Positions 47,285-56,503 of a stretch of DNA of 64,000 bases are shown in pieces. The notes below the pieces were generated by a model. That model made no database searches, was not told the origin of the DNA, and saw only the letters and a list, made by a program, of their open reading frames with translations. Both the position numbers and the translations under genes were made by a program. The DNA is from Ampelomyces quisqualis (Eukaryota > Ascomycota > Dothideomycetes > Pleosporales > Phaeosphaeriaceae), in NCBI GenBank assembly GCA_018398575.1, contig JAGTXZ010000010.1:2294001-2358000 (forward strand), read 5' to 3'. Each line of letters opens with the position of its first letter. Position 1 is the first letter of the stretch.

Positions 47285-49114
47285 CTACGATCTATCTAGC
47301 TCGTAAAAGAGAAGATATACCTCCTTCTGTTTGCCGAGGACATCGCTCGTCTTGATTTCCTTAACCTTGTCATCGCTGATACCCCACCATCTGTTGCTCG
47401 CCTTTTTAGACTTGCGTTTGAGTGGGTTGACTTCGGCAAGTGATGCGGCCTTCTCTGCTGCCTTATCCTTGAGCGATCTCAGACTCTTGCTCCGAGACAA
47501 GCCTTCTGTATCAGATGATGAAGGAGGCAGTCGTAGCGAATTAGTATCCGGCTCCCGCGGTGCAGATGTTGGTGCGGGGCCTTTCCACGTGGCTATTGAG
47601 TCTTGCGAGGGAAACGACTCCAGGGATGGCGAGTCGAGCGTCGACGTTGATGGTACTGGCGATGAACGTCCGTTGGCGCTAGGCAGATTGATGCTGGAGA
47701 TCCGAGGACTCTGCGCCGCAGATGGGCGCGCAGAAGGGTATGGACTGGCCTGGCGACTGTATACGCCATCTTGCCCGAACGATACAGGCGTGGAGAAAGG
47801 GAGCGGCTGTACTTGTCGTCGAAACGATTCGTAGTGACCGCTGTTGTGGCTGCCCTTGTGCGTAACTACCCCTAGTAATTTGTAATTCTTCCGGTGCAGC
47901 AAGCCGCCCAAGGGAAGAGACTCGGGAAAGGCGACCTTGGCAAGGTTCTTTGTGGATGCACTGCCGATGGCGTAGACCGATCGTGAAAGATGTATCGCGA
48001 GCACCTTTGGGAATTGCGAGATGTACATGTGTCGTGCTATCCGACGTTTGGGCGCCTGTTTTGTGTCGGGAAGTTCAACACCTTCTGGCGGGTCCTCAGG
48101 ATTCTCCTCCATGGCTGTTCGTATCTTGCTGATGGCTGCTCGCAGCCGGTCCTTTACTTCATTGTCAGTCGCCTGTGAGAGCTCGTGGTCCTTGCTCCGC
48201 AAAGCATGTTCTAACCGACATCGATCGCACTTGAAGTCGTCAATGTGCTCCGCCTTTAGCATGCCGTCGAAGCATGCATTGAGTGATGTCGACGATACTT
48301 GTGGAACATTCAAAGTGAGTGTGACAAAAGTGGACACTGATGGCTTAGGCTTGAAATGACAAGTCTCGCACTCAATCTGCGACTCAATCTTGCCTTCGAA
48401 AGGGAAGCCTTCTTCGTCTGTAGGTGCGTCGTCTTCATCGTCCTCCTCCCCATGGGTGTTATCAGTTGCCCCCACGGGAGGTGCCGCACCAAACTGCTCG
48501 ATGATCTCCCTACGCTCCGATGCGCTATCTCCATTTGCAATGGTTATGCCCCGCCTCAATGCCTGCCGTCTGGCTTTTGTGCCCGCATGGTATTCGTCGC
48601 ATAGTCGTTCAGTGACGATCTGCAGAAATTCTTGCGCATCCTGCTGCTGCCGGCTGATGCGGGTGCCGAATGCACGCTCGAGAGCTCGTATGAATGGCTG
48701 TGGGGATATCGTCTTCTTGTATATGGGCCGCTCGTTCAGAGAATCCAGGATGTCCTTTAGGCCGTAGGTGAGCACGCCCCTCTGGAGGCCCTCTAACCTG
48801 CCAGGCCTGACAGACGTGCTCTCCGTATTGAGTCTTTCAGGGTCCACGTCATAGACCTCGGGTCCATCGAGCTTCCGCCGATGTGTCTCTCTGATGAGAT
48901 ATATGCGCAGATCAGGCAGCCCGGCCAGCGCCTGCAGTACCGAGTTGATGAAGCAGTCATTAGCCGCATTGCTGAGCCCGACTACGCTCTTTTTCCTGGT
49001 ATTCGAGACGTCATCGTCGATGAAGAAGGTCGGCCCAAAGACGTAGACCAGTGTGATGGCGGCGAGAGAGGCCCCGGCGGCGTATGTTGCGATGGTGAGG
49101 GGCTTCTCAGGCAT
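47285..49114 (-). CDS. UBP16: Ubp16-type ubiquitin carboxyl-terminal hydrolase
   Basis: A USP-family cysteine protease that removes ubiquitin; yeast Ubp16 and animal USP30 sit on the mitochondrial outer membrane. Single exon, 609 residues. An N-terminal hydrophobic segment (TIATYAAGASLAAITLVYVF, about residues 7-26) is the likely membrane anchor. The catalytic Cys box is GLSNAANDCFINSVLQALAG with Cys54; the usual motif is GNTC, so Asp replaces Thr before the Cys. Two CxxC pairs (CETC and CDRC) form the zinc-binding fingers. The His box is GSHNSGHYESF (His about 426), and the third catalytic residue is in NRWWGISDDKV (about 578). A long Ser/Pro-rich insert separates the His box from the last motif. 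It diverges from the bL9m gene, another mitochondrial protein. Confidence 0.92.
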   Translation of the reverse strand: MPEKPLTIATYAAGASLAAITLVYVFGPTFFIDDDVSNTRKKSVVGLSNAANDCFINSVLQALAGLPDLRIYLIRETHRRKLDGPEVYDVDPERLNTESTSVRPGRLEGLQRGVLTYGLKDILDSLNERPIYKKTISPQPFIRALERAFGTRISRQQQDAQEFLQIVTERLCDEYHAGTKARRQALRRGITIANGDSASERREIIEQFGAAPPVGATDNTHGEEDDEDDAPTDEEGFPFEGKIESQIECETCHFKPKPSVSTFVTLTLNVPQVSSTSLNACFDGMLKAEHIDDFKCDRCRLEHALRSKDHELSQATDNEVKDRLRAAISKIRTAMEENPEDPPEGVELPDTKQAPKRRIARHMYISQFPKVLAIHLSRSVYAIGSASTKNLAKVAFPESLPLGGLLHRKNYKLLGVVTHKGSHNSGHYESFRRQVQPLPFSTPVSFGQDGVYSRQASPYPSARPSAAQSPRISSINLPSANGRSSPVPSTSTLDSPSLESFPSQDSIATWKGPAPTSAPREPDTNSLRLPPSSSDTEGLSRSKSLRSLKDKAAEKAASLAEVNPLKRKSKKASNRWWGISDDKVKEIKTSDVLGKQKEVYLLFYELDRS

Positions 49115-49529
49115 TTTGCGGCACAGGCTCTTCCGCTACGACGGGATTGGACGGGCGGGCTGGGGTTGTGCGAGGCGTTGGGGCCGTTGTGGCAGGGCGG
49201 AACGGCGGGCCTGGGCCTGGGGGGGTTCAGATGCAGATGCAGATGCTGGTGCAGATGCTGATGCGGATACAGTAGGAGGGCACGGTGGCGAAAGTGCTTC
49301 AGGTTCCATTGTCAGACAGCCGGCCAGCTTCGAGCATCCCGCTGGCAGTCATCTGTTTGCTGGCTGTGAGGCGGCAGCGGGCGCAGGATACGCCGAGCCA
49401 GACGGACTCTGACGGAGCGCACCGGCCATCCGCGCCGCCGGCTTGTAGCAACTTTCTCCATCACTTTGGTCGCCAAGACGACGTGCCTCATTTTCGCCAG
49501 GTGACACTGACGCCTGCCCACCACCACCC
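49115..49529. promoter_or_regulatory. Shared 415-bp head-to-head promoter of UBP16 and bL9m, with a GCAGAT-type repeat
   Basis: Both genes start from this gap and both products are mitochondrial, so joint regulation is possible. An imperfect hexamer array (CAGATG-like units, about 49231-49266) lies 120-150 bp from the UBP16 start. Confidence 0.5.
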
Positions 49530-50401
49530 ATGGCGTCGCTCAGCCGGTCGACGCTGCTCCCCCAGTGCACATCATGCACACGCCGAATTGCGCGGCAAAG
49601 CCTGGACGCGTGGGGGCCGCAGCAGACACGCAGCCTTTCCAAGAGAGCAAAGGAGGCCGAGCAGAACATCATAGTCAAGCTGCTGAAGGACGTGCCACGA
49701 TACGGACGCGCAGGTGTGTGGCGTGCAGTCGACCCCACTGGCTTTGCTGATGCTCCGCAGGCTCGCATGTGCCTCTGAAGCCGTCCATGATGCGCAATCG
49801 ATGGTTCCCAGCCCGCATCGCCGACTACGTGCCTGCCGCACAAGTCAAACGGCTGAAAGCACAGGAGCTGGATTTCGCGCGGGACTTTTCCTATGGAGTG
49901 CGGGCCAACCTCGAGGAGGCAGAAGAGGACGAAGAGGTGCTCGCGCACCAGCGCCGTGTGCGACCAATCGAGATCGACGTCTTGAGCCCTGCGCGATCTA
50001 TGGAACTGCTCGACGCTTTCGTCCCACCCACCATCGACTTCTTCCGCCAGCGCATCGAGCAGGAGAGGGACTCGAAACCACGATTCGGCGCATCCGGCGC
50101 GGCTGATGTGTTGACGGCAGCCGCTATGGCCGGCAAAGCGAAGGCACACACCGACGCCATCTACGGCTCGGTATCTACAACAGATGTCGTTCAGACTATA
50201 CGCGGAGCGCTGGCGCACAATGACGAGGCAGCTCGTGTCATCTTGAACGAGGCAGACGTATCATTCGTGTCAGGATACGAGGAGGGAGACCCATCGCGTG
50301 TGAAGCAGCTCGGCGTGTTCAAGATCGAGATACGGTTCCCAAACACAGAAGAGTCTCTTGTGAGGAATATTCGGATTAGAGAAAAGGCGCCCGAGTCATA
50401 G
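49530..50401 (+). CDS. MRPL50: Mitochondrial large-subunit ribosomal protein bL9m
   Basis: Exons are 49530-49713 and 49761-50401; the 47-bp intron falls at a conserved Gly, and its removal gives VKLLKDVPRYGRAGSHVPLK. That is the bL9 N-terminal domain that binds 23S-type rRNA, followed by PSMMRNRWFPARIADYV. The first 35 residues are rich in Ser, Arg and Thr without acids (MASLSRSTLLPQCTSCTRRI), fitting a mitochondrial presequence. The C-terminal half is fungal-specific and ends NTEESLVRNIRIREKAPES. Total 274 residues. MRPL50 is the yeast name for this family. Confidence 0.9.
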
Positions 50402-51108
50402 CCTGGCATAATGAGGCTGCCATGGCAGTCAGAAGTTCCCGTAAAGAGTCCAGAACCTCGAAAACATGTCCGCAGCTGTTATATATTCCTTGTACCAGGC
50501 GGTATAGCGCCACGCATGAGGCATAGCATCGGGGGAAAGGCGTTCGAGCCCGCAAATTCCGAGTGCAACTTCCTTGCAGCCATACATCGTGATGTTCTGA
50601 TTTGTGGGGCCCTGACAGACACGAAACGCAAAGGCAACTCGGTAAACAGAGGCACGAGCTCACACGATCTGCGGCGAGACTAGGACAACGCCCAGACGAA
50701 GGAGAGAAAGTTCGACGAGCTCCCCTGACTCGATTGGCGTATCCCGCGGTGACTTCAGAGCGCGGCCGTGAAGCTCCCGTGGCTTTGCATCACCCCGCTC
50801 ACCTCGCTCACCTCGCCTCCCACGCACTGCGCAGAATAACAAAATAGACCCAATTGATAGCGCAAGGTACGTGAGATTCTGGTCTTACTTTTCGCACGAG
50901 ATGGCGCCGAGATTGTCTCTTGCGACCACTGACCGCGGTGGTGGCGGGTGGAGTGCCGCTGCGTCACAGCCAGTGGGGTGACCCCGCTAATATAGCTTTG
51001 ACATTGCGTTACTTCTACCGTCTCAAGCAAACTCATCAACCTCAACATCACAATCTGATCATTTCCCCTCAGAACCTATCCACAGACACATACACAGAAA
51101 CAGCAATC
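50402..51108. other. Non-coding gap with the aldolase promoter
   Basis: About 700 bp. Repeats of GCTCACCTC occur near 50797-50818, and a TATA-like AATATAGC lies at 50989-50996. The last 100 bp are a C/A-rich leader typical of strongly expressed fungal genes. A 90-codon frame at 50411-50683 has no protein-like features. Confidence 0.5.
50989..50996 (+). promoter_or_regulatory. TATA-like element of the aldolase promoter
   Basis: AATATAGC about 115 bp before the start codon, followed by pyrimidine-rich then CA-rich leader sequence. Glycolytic genes of ascomycetes often have a TATA box at this distance. Confidence 0.35.
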
Positions 51109-52951
51109 ATGGGTGCCAAGGACGGTGAGCATGTCCACCTACGAATTGCTTGGAAGCATAAGCTGACTTTGTTTGCCAGTTCTCTCCCGCAAGACCGGTG
51201 TCATCGTCGGCGAAGATGTGCGCCGCCTTTTTGAGCACGCGCAGAAGGAGGGTAAGAGAGCATTGAGTGTGCGTTCTAGCGACAAAGCTGATCTGGTATC
51301 TTCACCATTCCAGGCTATGCCATCCCAGCTGTGAACGTACGTATCCGTTTCCCGCTCAACTGAAGCCGAAACTGACAGAACATTCCAGGTCACCTCCTCC
51401 TCCACCGTTGTTGCGAGTAAGAATCCCGCAGACGCGCCTAGATCGACTAGTCTGACAGAATGCCAGCTCTTGAGGCCGCCCGCGACGCAAACTCGCCCAT
51501 GTGAGTTTCCCGAATACAATTCGACCGGCATATCCTGATAGGTGGACAGCATTCTCCAGACTTCTCAGGGAGGCGTATGTTACATCAGTGGTAATCGGCA
51601 GGCATCGCTGACATGCGGGAATTAGGCCGCCTTCTTCGCTGGAAAGGGTATCGACAGTGAGTCCGAACACTTTTGGAGCTGATTTGAGGAGGTTCCTAAC
51701 ATTGGCAAAGACAAGAACCAGGAAGCTTCCATTGCTGGCTCCGTCGCAGCCGCCCACTTCATCCGCAGTGTAGCGCCTCTCTACAACGGCAAGTTCTTCG
51801 ACCCTGGCTCCATGCCACAAAGGCTTACAATTCCCAGTGCCCGTTGTTCTCCACACCGATCACTGTGCCAAGTGAACTCAGCTCGCTCCAAAGAATCAGA
51901 ACCTGCGCTGACTTATATAGGAAATTGCTGCCATGGTTGGACGGTATGATGGATGCCGACGAGGCCTACTTCAAGGAGCATGGCGAGCCCCTTTTCGTGA
52001 GTCTAGAGCGATTCGCGAGCAAGTTTCGCTTTGCCTGTAGTCACTAATAGCTTGGTAACAGTCCTCGCACATGATCGATCTCAGTGAGGAGGAGAAGGAT
52101 GCTAGTAAGCTAAGAACCTGGTATTACTATGCATATGCTGATGAATCATCAAGACATTGCTACCACCAAGAAGTACCTCGAGCGCGCGGCTCCCATGAGT
52201 TCGTATTTCCTAGCGACTCTGAAACGACTCCACATGCTAACAAACAACTAGAGCAATGGCTCGAGATGGAAATTGGTATCACTGGCGGCGAGGAGGACGG
52301 TGTCAACAACGAGGATGGTATCCAATCACTCTTTTCCTGCGGCGGAGGAGAATATGGACTAATTGCGATCAGTTGACAACAACTCCCTCTACACCCAGCC
52401 CGAGGACATCTACGATATCTACAAGGAGCTCTCCTCCGTATCGCCATACTTCAGCATCGCTGCCGGATTTGGTAACGTTCACGGCGTTTACGTAAGTAAA
52501 ACCATTTCTCGACAAGCATAGGACTGGATGTGGATGACTGACTCTCGACTCACAGAAGCCCGGAAACGTCAAGCTTCTCCCCGAGCTTCTCCAGAAGCAC
52601 CAAGAGTTCGTTGCCGAGAAGATTGGCGTAGACAAGAACTCCAAGCCCGTGTACTTCGTCTTTCATGGTGGTTCTGGATCCTCAGTTGACGACTTCCGTC
52701 AAGCCATCAGCTATGGTGTCGTAAAGGTCAACCTGGACACCGACATGCAGTGGGCCTACCTCAGCGGTGTCCGCGACTTCGTCCAGTCAAAGAAGGACTA
52801 CCTCCAGACCCAGGTTGGCAACCCCGATGGCGAGGACAAGCCAAACAAGAAGTACTACGACCCTCGTGTCTGGGTACGTGAGGGAGAGAAGACCATGACC
52901 AAGCGTGTCACGACCGGTCTTAATGACTTCTACGCCTCAGGTAAGGCTTAA
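51109..52951 (+). CDS. FBA1: Class II fructose-bisphosphate aldolase, 15 exons
   Basis: This zinc enzyme splits fructose-1,6-bisphosphate into dihydroxyacetone phosphate and glyceraldehyde-3-phosphate in glycolysis. Exons: 51109-51124, 51180-51251, 51314-51336, 51389-51416, 51467-51500, 51550-51574, 51626-51656, 51711-51788, 51838-51871, 51921-51996, 52062-52104, 52154-52198, 52252-52317, 52373-52491 and 52556-52951. They sum to 361 residues, the normal family length, with all phases consistent. Zinc and substrate segments are VPVVLHTDHCAKKLLPWLDG, EDGVNN, GFGNVHGVYKPGN and FHGGSGSSVDDFRQAISYGV. Six exons are 34 nt or less. The eighth intron (51789-51837) is GC-AG with donor GCAAGT; no GT donor keeps the frame to VPVVLHTDHC. 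The fourth intron must use the AG at 51466, not the one about 10 nt upstream. Fourteen introns is high for such a short fungal gene. Confidence 0.96.
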
Positions 52952-53278
52952 GCGCGTGACGAGAAACTCAAAAGTGTGTGGTGTTGGGTGAGGTACTTTA
53001 GAGTGGAGGACGGGCGCATCAGCCCAAACACGCAGCGGTTCGAAGGAGCCGGCCTGTGGTCAAGTCATGAGATTGTATGCTTACAAAAAAATGACAATCT
53101 TTGAAAAGCACCATGGTATCTTCAACCAAGTGACAAAGCTGATCATATTGTAAAAAACCGATGTTTGTGTGCAATGATGCGCCAGGGTTCGAATATAGAT
53201 ATGACATGATCGCTGCAGCCTAATTTTCTCAGCCCTAGCTCAGCCTTACATAGCATCCCTGTTTTCGTGGGTCAATGA

Positions 53279-53289
53279 TGACGTCGTCA
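53279..53289 (+). promoter_or_regulatory. CRE/ATF-like site TGACGTCGTCA
   Basis: It lies about 220 bp before the repeat-protein start and contains the palindrome GACGTC. ATF/CREB-type bZIP factors drive spore and stress genes in fungi. Binding is inferred from sequence only. Confidence 0.4.
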
Positions 53290-53340
53290 CGATGGCCAAT
53301 ACAACTTCAATCAACAAAAACGTGCAATTGCCGTCAGCGC

Positions 53341-53346
53341 CACGTG
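53341..53346. promoter_or_regulatory. E-box CACGTG
   Basis: A perfect CACGTG palindrome 160 bp before the start codon, a typical bHLH site. Near it are the CRE-like site and an AATAAATAAT stretch at 53385-53394 that may act as a TATA element. Confidence 0.35.
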
Positions 53347-53505
53347 AGCATTACCTATGACTTGTGACCTCCTTGCCAACTTACAATAAATAATACTGCT
53401 TTCCCCTCAACACCGAATCTCTCAAAGCTTCTACAAGCTCCCCTACCAACGGCATCTAACACTAGTCTTCTCTTCTCGAGCCTCAACTTATTATTTTACA
53501 ACAAA

Positions 53506-54235
53506 ATGGGTGGCCTTGGAGAATCAATAAGAAAGGGCGTCGGCATGGTAGGACCACATTTCCCAACTTTGCGCAGGATCACATTAAATGACCATTACAG
53601 GTACATGGCACCGGCGAAGCCATCCGCGGAAACTTTAACGCAGCTATCGACCAAGCCGCCGGAGACAAGAGCTCTGCGACCAAGAACCAAGAAATCGCAC
53701 AAAAGGGTGTCGATGAGTGGGATCGCGGATACCGCGGCCATGGTATGCAACACCTCCCACATGTTGGCTACGTACGTGGCTAACCTCCATCTCCCCTTTA
53801 GCATTGGGCTCGGAACCTGCACACGGTGTAGGCCACCACGCTCCAGGCACAGCAACATCCTCTACAAACGCCGGCCCGCATTCAACCAACATGGCCAACA
53901 AAGCCGACCCACGCATCGATTCTGACATGGATCACCGCGCGAACCCTACATCAGGCATGGGCCCTAGTAGTGCGGCTACTGGCTCGAGTAATGCTGGGCA
54001 CCATCAGTCGAACTTTGCGAATAAGTTGGACCCGAGGGTTGATTCAGATATGGATCATCGTGCCGATCCGATGAGTAGGGTGGGTATCCAGGGTGCGGGC
54101 GCTGGTGGGGTGGGAGGTGTGGGGAGTACGAATGCTGGACCTCATGCGAGTAATCTTGGAAATAAGGTGGATCCGAGGGTTGATTCGGATTTGGATGGGA
54201 GGAGGAATGCTGGGAATACTGGGGCTGGTTTTTAG
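53506..54235 (+). CDS. LEA-like protein with three NAGPH...NKxDPRxDSDxD repeats
   Basis: Exons are 53506-53547, 53601-53742 and 53802-54235; 205 residues. The N-terminal 60 residues (MGGLGESIRKGVGMVHGTGE, then RGNFNAAIDQAAGDKSSATK) look helical and amphipathic. The C-terminal half has three copies of a unit of about 22 residues: NAGPHSTNMANKADPRIDSD, NAGHHQSNFANKLDPRVDSD and NAGPHASNLGNKVDPRVDSD, each followed by M/L-D and a basic residue, with Gly/Ser/Ala spacers. Similar units occur in many small fungal proteins of unknown role. The protein is hydrophilic with no signal peptide and no cysteine. A stress or spore role is suggested by composition and by promoter elements, not proven. It converges on guanine deaminase, 225 bp away. 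Confidence 0.85.
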
Positions 54236-54460
54236 GGTTGTAGAATGGTGAGACATTTGGTAGGGATGAGATTGTAGTGCGATGGGAGTGATCGTTATAA
54301 TACTATAAATGTATTCATATCCCTTTGTGCTTTTATGTATGTTTACACTACTTCTGGACATGGTGTCTATTCCAATAAGGGATCTAACACCCCAACCTGT
54401 ACCGCTCCGTCTAGGGTATCCCAGCATTGAAACTTAAAGTGTGCTCTTGCGAGTCTCCTT

Positions 54461-55885
54461 CTAAACCTCACCCGACCCCTCGAACCTCCCTGTCCGATGT
54501 ACCAACCTCCCTTTAACCCACACCGCAACCGTATTCCTATCATCCCCGCTATACACCCACTTCTCCACCATCTCGCTCCAACTCTCCCACCCAAAAACAT
54601 CTACTGGCCCGCTTTCAAACACATCTTCCGCCTCATCTACCTCACACAACTTCACCATCTGCGCATCCCACTCCATCCCCACCTCAAACCCCCCCACCTT
54701 GCCCTCCAAACCCACAACCTTTGCTCCACCGCGTGTTGCCAGGTATAACGCTTCTTCAGTCGAAAGTTTATCCGCTTCTTTCCCTGTTTGTAGAGACAAA
54801 TGGCGCGAAACCCAGATTGCCTGCCGCATGTTTTCGAGAATAGATGGGCTGAACCCCCCCGAGACATCTGTGCCCAGGCCAATCGTGTGTCCTTCATCAA
54901 GCAAGCTGCGGACCGGACAACACCCAGACGTGATTGCCGTGTTGGAAGCAGGACAATGACTTATTTTCGCCTTCCTTTCCAAGATAGTCGCGCGCTCCCT
55001 CGCCGTCAAGTGCACCGCGTGCGCGAGGATAGTTTTCTCGCCGAGGATACCATGGGAATCATAAACATGTGCATAATCCCTACACAGCGGGAACAAAGTC
55101 TTGACGAGTTCAATCTCGCTTTTATTCTCGCTGATGTGCGTTTGCACAAAGACTTGGTGGCGCTTGGCTACGGCCCCAATCTTACGCAAACACTCGCTCG
55201 TGCAACTCGGTGCAAACCGCGGCGTGATAATGGGCCGCACTATCGCCCCGGCTGGGTCGATGGTCCGGATGTATTCTATCGACGCGAGCGAGTCGGAAAC
55301 ACTGCTTGACACGCTCGCGTCGCGGTAGTACTCGGGACTCAACTCGCTGTCCATGCACACCCGCCCCACCAGCGCGCGTTGCCCGCGTTCCAAGCAGATG
55401 TCGGCCAGGAGATTCGTCGCGGGCACGTGTATGGTGGCGTAGTATGCGCATGTGGTTGTTCCGTGGCTCAGTGTCCTGCCCACAAAGTTGTGATAAATGC
55501 GCTTCGCCCGCGCGAGGTCGGAGAAACTTGCTTCCATGGGAAATGTATACGTTTGCAACCAGTCCAGCAGTGTTGTTTTGCCGAAAAGGCCCGTGTTGGG
55601 GTGTTGGGGCGCGTGATTGTGCGTGTCGATGAAGCCTGGGAAAAAGAAGCCGTGGCCGTGGAGGGTGATGATGCGGGCGTGAGCCCATGTTGTTTGATTT
55701 TGATGGGTTTGGACAAATTGGACGTCGGATATGGTGGACACGTTCTCTTTCTCAATGAAGGCTATGATGCCGGAAGAATCAACGCCGACGGCAGCGTTGG
55801 GGCAGATTTCGAGGGTGGTGAGGGATGTCGAGTGCACGATGGCGCCGAGGTAAATTGTTGGAGGTATGGGTGTTGATGCAGCCAT
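54461..55885 (-). CDS. GUD1: Guanine deaminase
   Basis: This zinc amidohydrolase converts guanine to xanthine and ammonia in purine salvage and breakdown. Single exon, 474 residues from the ATG at 55885 (MAASTPIPPTIYLGAIVHST); the frame stays open upstream, but that part lacks conservation. Metal and active-site segments in order: PGFIDTHNHAPQHPNTG (the HxH pair at His89 and His91), SHGTTTCAYYATIH, VQTHISEN, ILAHAVHLT, SHCPASNTAI and GLGTDVSGG (metal-binding Asp). This order is that of the GDA branch of the amidohydrolase superfamily. The length fits the family. No purine-catabolic neighbours are present. Confidence 0.93.
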   Translation of the reverse strand: MAASTPIPPTIYLGAIVHSTSLTTLEICPNAAVGVDSSGIIAFIEKENVSTISDVQFVQTHQNQTTWAHARIITLHGHGFFFPGFIDTHNHAPQHPNTGLFGKTTLLDWLQTYTFPMEASFSDLARAKRIYHNFVGRTLSHGTTTCAYYATIHVPATNLLADICLERGQRALVGRVCMDSELSPEYYRDASVSSSVSDSLASIEYIRTIDPAGAIVRPIITPRFAPSCTSECLRKIGAVAKRHQVFVQTHISENKSEIELVKTLFPLCRDYAHVYDSHGILGEKTILAHAVHLTARERATILERKAKISHCPASNTAITSGCCPVRSLLDEGHTIGLGTDVSGGFSPSILENMRQAIWVSRHLSLQTGKEADKLSTEEALYLATRGGAKVVGLEGKVGGFEVGMEWDAQMVKLCEVDEAEDVFESGPVDVFGWESWSEMVEKWVYSGDDRNTVAVWVKGRLVHRTGRFEGSGEV

Positions 55886-56503
55886 TTTAATAACGTGACT
55901 TCCTTTCCCTCTCTCTAGTTTCAATGTTTCCGAGTATACTGCTGTACGGTACGTGATCGTATCCGAGGTACCTCGCGGCTGGTCGGACAAGGACTGGTAT
56001 GTAAGGCAGAAAATTGTCAAGTCGTTATTGGCAAATAACGACGATGTACAGCTTTGCTACGCCCAAACAAGGATTCCGGAAGCAAAGAGAGTCAAGACAA
56101 GCCTCGTCCATGTCGCGGGGGCACAGATCGAGCTTTATCAATGCTCCAAGCTACATAGCCAACTAAGCTGGCTAGCGGCGTCGCTAAAAGTAGAAATGCA
56201 GCGGACCAGGCCCCTGTCGGCGTCCTCCGACAATTCATCCTCTGCAAAAGAAATACGACCAGCATAGTTGGTCAAGACAAGGAAGGAGCACTGAATCTCC
56301 TGTGTGCAATTCGCCGCTATCCTAACTGCTGAGAAGACCATGCAAAGCCCTGTCATCTCAAATCCACTTTCTTTTCCATCTCCATGTGCGCCAGCTTGGC
56401 AAAGGGATATCCTGCAAAGTAAAAACTCCATACCTAGGCATAAAAACGACTCTCCCAAGCTATAGACTCAGCAGAGACGTACCTTTCCATCTTCCAATGT
56501 AAA
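55886..56503. other. Non-coding gap (guanine deaminase promoter, ARP9 3' region)
   Basis: About 620 bp. Frames on both strands here lack protein-like features. No repeat or motif stands out. Confidence 0.5.

Larger units (their letters stand above)
52952..53505. other. Non-coding gap: aldolase 3' region and promoter of the repeat-protein gene
   Basis: About 550 bp. The second half holds a CRE-like TGACGTCGTCA, a CCAAT box (about 53295-53299), CACGTG and an AT-rich TATA-like stretch before the next start. Confidence 0.55.

Noticed and set aside
50411..50683. 90-codon frame after bL9m
   Set aside because: It lies in the 3' region and aldolase promoter and has no conserved-looking segment.
53180..53215. 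A GGTTCGAAT-like string resembling a tRNA B box
   Set aside because: No A box at the right distance and no cloverleaf can be drawn around it.
54461..56020. Longer guanine deaminase starting near 56020
   Set aside because: The frame is open upstream of 55885, but the first ATG followed by the conserved N-terminus is at 55885.
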